A stretch of DNA of 64,000 bases from Eonycteris spelaea (Eukaryota; Chordata; Mammalia; Chiroptera; Pteropodidae). Positions 27,511 through 37,729 of the stretch are shown here, in pieces. Location: positions 1-64,000 of the forward strand of contig PUFA01000541.1 in the NCBI GenBank assembly GCA_003508835.1, written 5' to 3'. Within the stretch, counting starts at the first letter, position 1. Each line of letters opens with the position of its first letter. The notes beneath the pieces were generated by a model, which was not told the DNA's origin, did not search any database, and saw nothing but the letters and a program-made list of their open reading frames with translations. A program made the translations under genes and the position numbers.

Positions 27511-27529
27511 TTTAGATTACTTAGATTAA

Positions 27530-29930
27530 CTCAAATAGAGAAAGAAAAAAATATATTAAGAAAATAATATAACCAATTTAAATGTCATCTAAATCTTAGT
27601 GAATATGGATTTTTCTCAGATTCATTTGTCGTTCTGGGTAAGTTTGTGTGCGGGGGACTGCAAAACAAACCTCACTACAAACTTTGAGCAAACGAACGTC
27701 TTAGATAGGACCCTAAACCTATAAGACCGAAGTTTATGGTTCCAATAAGAGCTATTTCGACCTATTTATTTCGTTTTATCATTTATAAGAAAGCGTCAGC
27801 AAGAGATACCCAGTTTCTTCTAAAATTTTTGATTTAGGGAATGAAGAAGTGGAAGATTCTGGAAAATAAAATCTAATGTGATATAGCAAAATTCAGTTAT
27901 TTTGAAGTTATCCTTCCAATCCAGTGGTCAGTTTGGAAAATTTGTTTTTTTTATGGCTTCATGTAGCTCCCATCAGCGGTCTCACAACTTCTGTCAGAGA
28001 TGCAAATGCTTGGTAAAGAGGGCAGAAACCCTCCTCACTCCCCAGACTCTCAGCGGACCCACTCTCTAAGTAGATACACAAGGATAACTTTGGGAAAATT
28101 TGTTTTTTAACACGTATCCACCCCTACCCCACCCACCCCCGCCCCCCCATCACAGACAAGTGAAAGAAAACGGGAATCATTTAGTGGTCCTCGGAGAGGA
28201 TAGGAGGGAAGAGAGGAGGGGATGGGGGAGAGGAGGAGAGGGGAGAGGAGGGGAGGGGAGAGAGTGCAAAGCTGTTTGGCTTTAGTACCGGGTACCTGCA
28301 AGCCTCGCCTCCTCATCCCCCATTCTCACAAGCTTAATTTTGCTTCAGCTTGAGAAGACATCACTGCTTTGCTACGTTTTTGGTTAGAGGAAAAGAGAGG
28401 AACGACTTAAAAGACTTGTATTCCTCCTAAAGCTTTTGTAAGTTCCGGAAAGGCAAGTCCGTGTGCTCCACAGCCCCATGCAAAGGTTTTACTTTTAAGC
28501 AGAGTGGAGTGAAATACAAAAATTTGCTCTAGCTGCGAAAGGGCAACACCGGATACCCAGCACAATCTCTGAAGTTAAAAAATGACCTTTCGTTGTATAA
28601 TTTTGGAGATAACCTAGCTGCGTAATTCTATTTGTACTTGCAGAAGACCGGCATTAGAGTTCACTTATTGGTTTGAAATTCTATTAAATATATTGCAAGA
28701 GCTCTTAGGTTAAGCTTGATTTAAATTTGCATACATTTTCATATATTTAGCAGAAATAAAAGAAGGCTTGCAGCTACCAGAAAGTCATTAAGGCATTAGT
28801 TTCTCTAAGAAGACAGATCTGAAGAAAATGGAAGAAAGTGAGAAAAAATAAAAACAAGGTGAGCTTATTCTACCATTCCTTTATAAAGCTAAAGAGCATC
28901 TCTTTCCTGTGAAATAAGTAATTTCTTATGAGAGCACAGAACAATAGGAGCTTATGTTGGTAAATATAAACTGTCTATTAGGCAGGAAAACCTGGCATCT
29001 GATTGAGATCTATTATTTCTTTTTCTTTATCTTTCTTTAAAAAAGATAAACACTTAATAATTATTGGCAGAGAGGATTGTTTGCCATCTTCCCCCTCCTC
29101 CCTCTCCCTCACTGAAATTGTGATTTTATTTGCTGGCGTTCTATTGTAAAGGTTTATCTGCTTTTAACCTAGAATTTCTTATCTCTTCTCTCTCTTCCTC
29201 TCTCTCATCCTACCCACCCCTCCTTCTCCCTCTTCCTCCCTCCCTCCCTCCTTTTTCTGCTAAAGAACGTCATTTCTTTATGGCCAACTGTGAGTATTTT
29301 CCTTTGCGAGAATGCAGCCTGCTTTGTGCCTGAACTCTTGCATCTTGAAGGAAAAAAGAACTTAGTAAAATCAAACAAACATAAAAAGTTTTCAGGTGCT
29401 CTATTAGGCTGCCTGTTCACGGATCCATTTGCTAGTCTGTATCCTGCATCGGGTCAGTTTAGAGATCAGAAGGAAGCACACTGAAGAAATCTTAGTAGCA
29501 AAAAAACAAGCAAGCAAGCAAACAAACAAACAAAAAAACCATGATTATTGTCATGTTATTGTTGGTGTTGGGTTCCCCATCCCCACCCCCACCATGGCAG
29601 CTGGTGTGAAAGACTTGGTAATCTTAGTCTGACCATTCCGGGAGGTTAAGGCAATTATCAATTGATAGGCTTTTGCATGAAGAAAAAGGAGGTACTTTTC
29701 CGATTCTGATTTGCCTGAGTTCTTACAATCAACCTTCTTGCCCTGGACTCTGCTCTGGGCAACTGGTTTTACCAGAAATGAAAAAATGGTTCAGACCACT
29801 TGTCTGGAGGCTTGGTAAAGGGCTGTATTGAGTAGGGAGGTATCTGTGTCCAGAGACAGGTTCCTCACACCCTTGTTTTGCAGTCTTTTAATGTGAGAAT
29901 GCCTTCTGTCAGGATCAAACCCAAAGTAGT
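27530..29930. other. Unique DNA upstream of POU3F4
   Basis: No gene or interspersed repeat recognised. It holds a G-rich purine block at 28191-28264, a C/T-rich stretch near 29180-29255, a CAAG/CAAA run at 29505-29535 and an octamer motif at 28725-28732. It may include regulatory DNA, but that cannot be told without comparison to other species. Confidence 0.45.
28191..28264 (+). other. G-rich purine block with G-quadruplex pattern
   Basis: Seventy-four bases, nearly all purine on the plus strand, with G runs of 4, 5, 4, 4 and 4 separated by short A/G loops. This is enough for an intramolecular G-quadruplex. It sits about 1.1 kb upstream of the POU3F4 start codon. Confidence 0.8.
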
Positions 29931-29995
29931 GTGTGGTTTTTTTTTTCCGTTTTCTTTCCTTTCTTCCCACCCTCTTGTTCCTTCCCCGTTTTTCT

Positions 29996-29998
29996 TTT

Positions 29999-30059
<61 letters not shown>

Positions 30060-30141
30060 TTTCTTCTTTCTTTCTCCTTTCCTTCCTTCCTTCCTTCCTT
30101 CCTTCCTTCCTTCCTTCCTTCCTTCCTTCCTTTCTTTTTTT

Positions 30142-30185
<44 letters not shown>

Positions 30186-30234
30186 TTCTTTCTTTCTTTC
30201 TTTCTTTCTTTCTTTTTCTTTCTTTCCTTTTGTT
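29996..30234. repeat. (CTTT)n / (CCTT)n polypyrimidine tract
   Basis: About 240 bp of uninterrupted pyrimidine on the plus strand: CTTT units, then CCTT units (about 30073-30130), then CTTT again. It yields long Ser/Phe/Leu or Lys/Arg/Glu ORFs in most frames, none of them real. Confidence 0.97.
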
Positions 30235-31441
30235 TAAAAAAATAGTTCCCATGAATATAGATACCCTATTAAATTCAGGTGCAAGCATATGCTCAAGTAC
30301 CTGTGATAGAATCTTCTCTTGCATGTAAGGTGTTTTGTTTTTGAAGAAAATATCTGCATATAGTCAAATCTTCCTGCTGTTCTAACCAATCTACTGGAGA
30401 GGTTTCCCTCGCCTACTCCTGTCAGTCTAACTTCCCAAGTGTAACAGATGCCGCTCTCAAGCGCTCCTTTCTGTGGTTTCTCTTTATTCAGCCTCACATA
30501 TTTCTCCCCATGATCAGGGTTTCCATAGAGAGAGGAATAAAAGAGGGGACCATGGCCACAAATCCCCTACCCCATGCAAAATAAAAGAGCTTCATTCAAT
30601 AGACGACCCCGTCTGGACATGGGAGAAAAATAAGTCCATGTGAAGCTACTGTTGCAAAGAGCTGGTAACTTATTTTGCATAGAGTGAGTGCATTTTGCCT
30701 TAAACTCTTAAAGTAACCACTGGTAAATCTCTCTTTGGTAGCTGGACTGTATACACAGTTTGGTGTTCTCCTCACCTTGATCTTGAAGTTCACTGCTGAG
30801 TCCTCAGATCTGACTTACCCTATCCCTTCTAGAGCTATGGTTTGAATATAATAGCTGCCCAACCTTACCAGGCTAGGGCACCTAAAAGGCGCTCTGGAGA
30901 GGAGACTGATTTAAAAGTGGATGAACTGTAATTTTAGCAAGTTCACATCCCTATCTCAAGCAAGGCAGCACAGCTTTCAATTTCCTTGTCAGACCAGTAC
31001 AGGCACCAACTTCATTCCTCCTCGGTTTGCCTTCATACCCCAAATCACCCCATCACCCTATGAATCACTTTGCTTGGTTTCAAAGAGGACAATTCAGTTA
31101 ATTTCAAAAAGCAGTTCAGATTGGCTTGATTTACTTGTATGTTTATTCAATTTGTAACCTGGGGGTTCACAGTGACTCTCTTCCCTTGCAGGATTTAAGG
31201 ATATATGACAACTCTTGAGAGACTTCACAGACACTCCCTCCCTCCTTTTTGAAACAAGAAAATACTCACAAAAGAAATTAAGCAGATTGATGTGGTTCAG
31301 GTCAAGCTCCTGTGGAAACACATGAGCATGGTTGCAGCTGTGCAGCCTGTGCCCAGAGTTTCAGAAAGTGCCTCAGCCATGGGTATTATACCTCTTGTAG
31401 ATTTCATATATGGGTGTAGATTAGAAGCGTTCTTATTATCC

Positions 31442-31449
31442 ATGCAAAT
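31442..31449 (+). promoter_or_regulatory. Octamer motif ATGCAAAT with adjoining homeodomain-type site
   Basis: ATGCAAAT is followed by TAG, giving ATGCAAATTAG: a perfect POU octamer that runs into a TAAT-like core. It lies 4.4 kb upstream of the POU3F4 start. Binding is a prediction only. Confidence 0.35.
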
Positions 31450-31809
31450 TAGAGGAGAGGGAGGCAGTTTGGGGCTGGAGTTAGTGGGTGGAGGAAAAGG
31501 AGGGTCAGGAAAGAAGTCCAAAAGGCCAGATTTGGATGTGTATAATACAGCATGAAGCTCCAGACAGTAGGATGTGTCATATAGGCATGACCTCAAGATT
31601 GAAAACTTCACCTTCAACAGAGATTCACTTGGAAACATGACGAGTTAGATTGGGCTTGGTAGAGACAAGTACATTTTCTTTTTATAACCAGGGAGCTCAA
31701 AGGGGAAGGGAAACAATTGAACAGTTTCTGAAAACAGTAAAGAAAGAAGCCTTTTTTTTTCTAGTGTTTGTACATTGAGCTTATGAGACTTTCTCCGTGT
31801 GAGACACAG

Positions 31810-31936
31810 ATGCTGCTGCTGCGGCTGCTGATGGGGCTGCTGCTGCTGCAGCCACTGCCGCCGCTGCTCCTCCTCCTCCTCCTCCTCTTCTTCTTCTTCT
31901 TCCTCCTCCTCCTCCTCTCTTCCTCCTCCTCCTTCT

Positions 31937-32004
<68 letters not shown>

Positions 32005-32262
32005 TTCTTTCTTTCTTTCTTTTCTTTCTTTCTTTCTTTCTTTCTTCTTCTTCTTCTTCTTCTTCTTCTTCTTCTTCTTCTTCTTTTCTTCTTCTTCTTC
32101 TTCTTCTTCTTCTTCTTCTTCTTTTCTCCTCCTCCTCCTCCTCCTCCTCCTCCTCCTCCTCCTCCTCCTCCTCCTCCTCCTCCTCCTCCTCCTCCTCCTC
32201 TCCTCCTCTCCTCCTCCTTCTTTCTTCTTCTTCTTCCTCTTCCTCTTCTTTTTCTGCTTAAT
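31810..32262. repeat. Giant compound triplet/tetranucleotide tract
   Basis: In order: CTG repeats with GCC interruptions (31810-31867), CTC/CTT (31868-31935), CTTT (31936-32045), CTT (32045-32125), CCT (32126-32200) and mixed CTT/CTC (to 32262). From about 31868 on it is essentially pure pyrimidine on the plus strand for nearly 400 bp. Homopolymeric Leu, Ser, Pro, Glu, Arg or Gly ORFs across it are artefacts. Confidence 0.97.
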
Positions 32263-33717
32263 TCTGGACAAACTGTGGAGAAGGTAAGGAATTCATGATA
32301 TTCTGAACAAGAATTTTTAAAAATTAGATTGCATAAGCACACATTAGCTAATCCTGATTCAAGCTCAATTAGTTCTTTTTAAAATTATTTTAGATCTCTG
32401 TTGGCTTTCCTCTAATGTGAGGAAAATAGTCTTTAGAGGAAAGTGGGTAGGGATGGGGAGAAGTGATAGCATACAGCACATGCTGCAGCAGACATAGGGT
32501 AATTTAAAAAACAAAATATTCATCAAGAAACATTTAATACAAATACCACAATCTTCAAGAACACTAGTCCTTTGCTAGCAAAATCGAATGTCTGAGGGAA
32601 GTGCTGAGCATTGTGTGTCTGGGTTCGGGACAGGATGGTTAGAGGATAGGGAGGGACAATAGAAACCCTCAGTGTGGAGGGAAAGGTTGCTAGCTCCCAC
32701 CGCTGTGTTAGCAAGGTCGTGATGATCCAATCTCAGTTTCTCTTCTGAGGTCATTTCACTTGCCATTGCTATTGTCAGCGGGTGAACTCTGCTCTTACAG
32801 GCTCTCAGGGAAAGAGCTCTATGTAGCCAGAGCTGTTGCGCAGTACTCCTTCCATAATTTTCCCGACACCAGGATTTGGGGTGTCTAGAAATTATTGCGG
32901 ACATTTTCCAGTCGCTTGTTTTTCACTGCAAACAGAGCCTAGTTTTGAAGAATCCAGTTGACGGTCGTACAGAATACAAGCTCCATGTGGAATTGCCTTA
33001 TTTTAAAAAAATGATGGAGTAGCAGAATGTTTCCAAATTTAAACTGCAGTGGTAGTTTTTATTTGCATTTTAACTTTTTTCTTAAAGTAGGAAACGATGG
33101 GAGTATTTACAGATGAGAAAAAATTAGTTCCAGCTGCATGATCAATCAGGGGGCACGTAGAAATGATGTATTACTTTACAATCTGAGGATTGGTATTTGA
33201 AGCATCAATAAGTCATCTAGTTGAGAATTAGAAGCTTTTTATAACTCATTTTAGTAGTTAATAAAGCTGCCCCAAATTGCAATTCAGTTCTTTCTTCACG
33301 GACCAATTAATGTTTTAACGTGAAAAATTGTAAGAATGCTCTGGCTTCGTTCATACCTGAGATCATGTTTTCCTGCACTCCTGTCTCCCACCCTTCTTTA
33401 GGAAATAGTATATTTATTGAAATGGCTGGCATTCTGCACCCCAGTGTGGTGGTGGGACTATGAGAAAAGTGATTACAGATATAAATATAGGCTCCTTCCT
33501 GGAGAAGACGCTTAGTAAATGATCTGCTGAATATTGGGGGCTCACTTTACTATCTCTGGACCCCACAGTGGGTAAGACTATATGTCACATTTGAAAATGA
33601 GCAGGCAACCAGATTTAACCTGCTATAATTATTCAGAAATGTCAATTATTTTTCTGGGATTAAGTAAGGAAGAGGGCTGATGATTCTGAGAAAAAAAATG
33701 ATTAAATATATGTAGTT

Positions 33718-33721
<4 letters not shown>

Positions 33722-33748
<27 letters not shown>
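33722..33748. repeat. (TA)n microsatellite
   Basis: About 13 TA units. Confidence 0.9.
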
Positions 33749-34070
33749 CCTATCTAGAGGGGGACAGAGCATGCGGGGGATGGGAAGCAATTGAGGAAAA
33801 GTCCACTTTGTAAGGACATTATGAAAACCCAAGTTTCACAAAAATATTAGTGGTTCCTCTGCTGTGATTGTTGTTGTGTTTTAAGGGAAAGGATGTTGAT
33901 TTCCTGGGCTCTTAAAATCTCTATCTCTTATAACTTGTGTTTGGGCTGACAATTCTTACACTTTGCTCCACTCTCTATTGGGCAAATCGAGTTGGCTTCC
34001 TTTCTCGGAGAAGAAATCTACTTGATCTGGTATTTTGGTTTCCAGCTGCCTGTGGATACATGTTATCCTG

Positions 34071-34072
<2 letters not shown>

Positions 34073-34127
<55 letters not shown>
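34073..34127. repeat. (GT)n microsatellite
   Basis: About 27 uninterrupted GT units, giving Cys-Val repeat ORFs that are not real. Confidence 0.97.
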
Positions 34128-34129
<2 letters not shown>

Positions 34130-35392
34130 ATATCCAAGAACTTTTTTGGAGTCTCTTTTCAAGTTACAAGTGCTCAGGTGGCCAGCAAAAGACTCTGGGC
34201 TAGCCCACTTTCAATTCTGGTGTTGCCAGGAACCCAAGTCCAATAGCTCCAATCTGCAGAGAATCTGAGCCAGAATGAATCAAAGAGCTGCTCTAAACCT
34301 TCGGGTACAGCCTCAGTGGCAAAAAGGGGAGCTACCTGGATAACAATAGGATCCCTCTTGAGACTGTCTGGTAAAAAAACTGGGATAAAGCCCAGTGATT
34401 AGAGCAGACCTTAACCTCTAAGATACATACTAAATAGAGATAGTTGGACCAGGACTAGGGTGGAGGTGTGAAACTGGGAGATCCTGTTGTAAGATAACTC
34501 AGTGGATATCTTTGGGCCAAATGGGCTTTATTTTGACAAGTGGACAACTGGTGGGAGAGGCTTATTTTGGCAACCTCCTTGTCTCCACTGCCCGCTCTCC
34601 CCAGGCTCTCATCCCCTGTATAGAGCAGTATTCTAGGATGTATATAAGGCTCAATTTCCCTTGTTGGAAGTGGAAGGAGGGAACAACAATCTAGAAGAAC
34701 TGGTACTGAGGCAGCTGTGTGAACTGTGTGAGCCTAAAGAACACCAATAGTTAAACTAGTGGAATCCCCTCGCCAGCCTCGCAGATCATTCTTGTCCCTG
34801 GGCAGTCTCTGCCCTCACTCTGTGGGTGCTTTGACCATTGCTAAATCCAATGTCTCCTCACCCAGGCCAGCACAAAAGTAAAGTGTTCAAAGTGACCTTT
34901 TCTCAAAAGGCAAGGCCTAGCCACTGCCAAATGCTGTACTGTACATAACTACAACTCTGCCTCAGTGACAGCCTCCCTTGGAGTGTGCTTAGAAGAGCAC
35001 CATCATGATTCTTCATGTGTGTGTTGGGAGTAATAGTCACACTAAAGTATTTTGTCCAGGCACTAAGATATTAACTTATATCTCATTGAGATCATCAAGA
35101 ATTAAACCTGTCTAATCCTCCTTAAAAAGGACAAATTTTCTGTTTTTAACAATTAACAAGGGCAAGAGAAACCTTAGACTTCTAAGGAAACTCAAGACAA
35201 TATAAATGTCAAGGCTCAAATTTCTTTTGTACATCCTAAATATCCTTTTTAACTTACTCAAATAATAGTGAGAATGAAACCTTTTTCTTTCTTCCACTTA
35301 GCCTCTTTTTACTAGTTCCACTTTTAGAGAAAGATTGGGATTTCTGCTTTCAGTTAAATTATAATTCAATCACATTTGTTCTCATCTTTACC

Positions 35393-35478
35393 TTTATTTC
35401 TTAAAAAAATATTAAATATACTGGGGTAATATCAGTTAATGAAATTATATAAATTTCAAGTGTACAATTCTATATCAT
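35393..35478 (-). repeat. L1 3'-end scrap
   Basis: 'tatactggggtaatatcagt' and 'aaatttcaagtgtacaattc' match the reverse complement of the L1 3' UTR end. Only about 85 bp remain. Confidence 0.6.
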
Positions 35479-35622
35479 CTGGAGGTTGACCTGGCAGGAG
35501 GTGCAAGTGTAACTCAGTGGTAGAGAGAGCTCATTATTTTTACATTTATATACAATATTTCCCCAAGTATTAGATGTAAACATTAAATATGCCCCCTCCC
35601 TAAACAAATGAATATGAACACT

Positions 35623-35623
<1 letters not shown>

Positions 35624-35710
<87 letters not shown>
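35624..35710. repeat. (TG)n-(AG)n compound microsatellite
   Basis: About 19 TG units run directly into about 24 AG units with one GG shift. An alternating purine-pyrimidine block joins a pure purine block. Confidence 0.97.
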
Positions 35711-35713
<3 letters not shown>

Positions 35714-37519
35714 CATGTGAAACTTTGCATATTAAAGACCAAATATATTTGACTGTAAATCACCTTCAAAAATCATCTGAAGTCTAAGAATGGTTCTCAG
35801 CTCTGCAGAAACTGAGCCTTATAGCTACGGAAGTTTGATTTTCTTTTAACAAGTTGACAACTTTGTAAAGAAGTGAGATTTGTCCTATACAAATATCCAC
35901 ATTAGTGATGGAGAGAAGCATTTGAGCCCTCCCCCTTCCTTGCACCTTTAAGTAGAACTGCATTTTCAATCACATTATGTATGTTTTCAATATTATAGAG
36001 AATTGTGCAAAGTTTTCTAAAAAGGAGGAAAATAATTCATGACACACGAATAGCGACACTTTGAGAAAGATGGAATATATTTTTTCCCTGAGATTTTACT
36101 ACTAGAAATGGAAAGAGACCAAGTTTATGAAAAACACTTCTAGTGAGATGCTGACTCACATTATAAATATATTTACTCTTCTCTTTCTATCTCTTTAAAG
36201 AAAGTTTTGTCCCAGACAATTGAACTTAAAACTCTTTTATAATCTATTCTACCATATTTGTAAAAGTGTGATATCTGTACATGTTATTAAAGGAAACCAG
36301 AATATAGTTATTGGAAGGTGTGAGGGATGTTGGGGAATGATACAATGAAGTTTAGAATAAAAGAAGTACAGTTAACTTTCACTAGCTTTTAAACATTCTT
36401 TATAAACTCTTCAAAATACTTGTTTGGAACTAAAATTTATCTCTGCCATGTAGAACATAGAGAGCCTTGTCTTCACATGATGGTGCTTATTTTTGGAGCT
36501 GATTGTTGAAAATAAAAAAAAAATGATAATTAAATAAGGTAGTTCTAATTAATGATGGATGTTTGTTAGAAAAATATGTTAAAGAGTCCCTAGCCTGCAT
36601 ACTTATAACTGGACACTTTTCAGATGTGTTGGAGTATTTCTGATTTAGTGGATCTGCAAACTGCTTTGAAATGACTAGTAGTATATAAGTGGATTTCAAG
36701 TAAACTTAGTAAATTGAGATGATTCTATTCTATATCAGTTAATTTATGTTTTATAGTTTGTTTAGTATTCTGATTTGATTGCCTTAGTAATGTGAATTGC
36801 CTACAGCCTCTGATGATATAGCTCCAGTTCTGTTTTTAAAGGTCATGTAAACACGTGCCTGTAGCATAAGGAATGCAAATTCAATTCCCTTTAAATATGT
36901 CCTTACATTCACTTCACAACCTTCACCTACAAAATTAGCAGGATTTAATATAAAACTATTTAATGCTGTGATTTCATTAAAATCCTTTTTCAATATTTTA
37001 CTTTTCTTTTTTCAGGGTAAAGAAGTCTTTCTCCGTTTTGCAGTGCATAACTCATGCAACATACATCACTCATACTGGAGGCAAAAAAAAAAAAAGCATT
37101 TCTGTAAAGGTCTATTTACTTTTCCAATGCTTTTTACTAACCAGGAGCTGAGAACTTAATTTCAATCTCTCTGTAGCTTCAGGTAAAAAGGACACAAAAC
37201 AAACTATATAATCTAACCACATTTTAGATTGAATTGCAGAGTCAGAATATTGTGAGTGTGTGTATGAATTTCTAGTCACAAGCAGTTTTACAGTATGAAC
37301 CATTGATCGAAAATGAACTGTGAGAAACATATATCAAGAGGAAAAAAACATTTAAAATAGAGTTTATATAGAGAATAAAGCTTTAATTAATTCATATTAA
37401 TATAAAAGACATACAAATTATGGCTTCAAGCATCTATTATTTAAACATTGGGTGTTATTCAAAGTTAATTTTTTTACATTACTTTCAAGATATGTGAAGA
37501 TCTTTAAAATGTTTTATTA

Positions 37520-37725
37520 TTTTTTTGACATCTGATATTATTTTACATTAGTTTCAGGTATACAGTGTGGTTAGACATTTATGTAATTTACAAAGTGATC
37601 CCCCTGATTAGCCTAGTACCCACCTGGCACTATTCATAGTTATTATAATATTATTGATTATATTCCCTATACTATACTTTACAACTTCATGTCTACTGCA
37701 AGATTATGCCACCAGATTACATTAA
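37520..37725 (-). repeat. L1 3'-UTR fragment (different subfamily)
   Basis: 'tagtttcaggtatacagtgt', 'gtgatccccctgattagcct' and 'attccctatactatactt' match the reverse complement of an L1 3' UTR subtype distinct from the other copies here. Confidence 0.65.
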
Positions 37726-37729
37726 AACT

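Larger units (their letters stand above)
32270..37495. other. Unique DNA with microsatellites, upstream of POU3F4
   Basis: No gene recognised. Contains microsatellites at 33722-33748, 34073-34127 and 35624-35710, an L1 3' scrap at 35393-35478, and octamer motifs at 33061-33068 and 36873-36880. A 109-codon minus-strand ORF at 32575-32904 matches nothing I know. Confidence 0.45.

Noticed and set aside
29791..30328. ORFs of 104-177 codons rich in Lys/Glu/Arg or Ser/Phe/Leu
   Set aside because: Produced by the (CTTT)n/(CCTT)n tract.
31297..31638. 113-codon minus-strand ORF with a Pro-rich stretch
   Set aside because: No family recognised; the Pro-rich part reflects a local purine-rich plus strand.
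31645..32342. ORFs of 176-208 codons on both strands
   Set aside because: They are translations of the compound triplet/tetranucleotide repeat, giving Arg/Glu/Lys, Gly/Lys or Leu/Ser/Phe/Pro homopolymers; not genes.
32575..32904. 109-codon minus-strand ORF
   Set aside because: No recognisable domain and no splice or promoter context; length is within chance expectation.
35480..35530. 'gtgtaactcagtggtagag' as a tRNA-derived SINE head
   Set aside because: It resembles a tRNA A-box region of ID-type SINEs, but no B box, body or tail follows.
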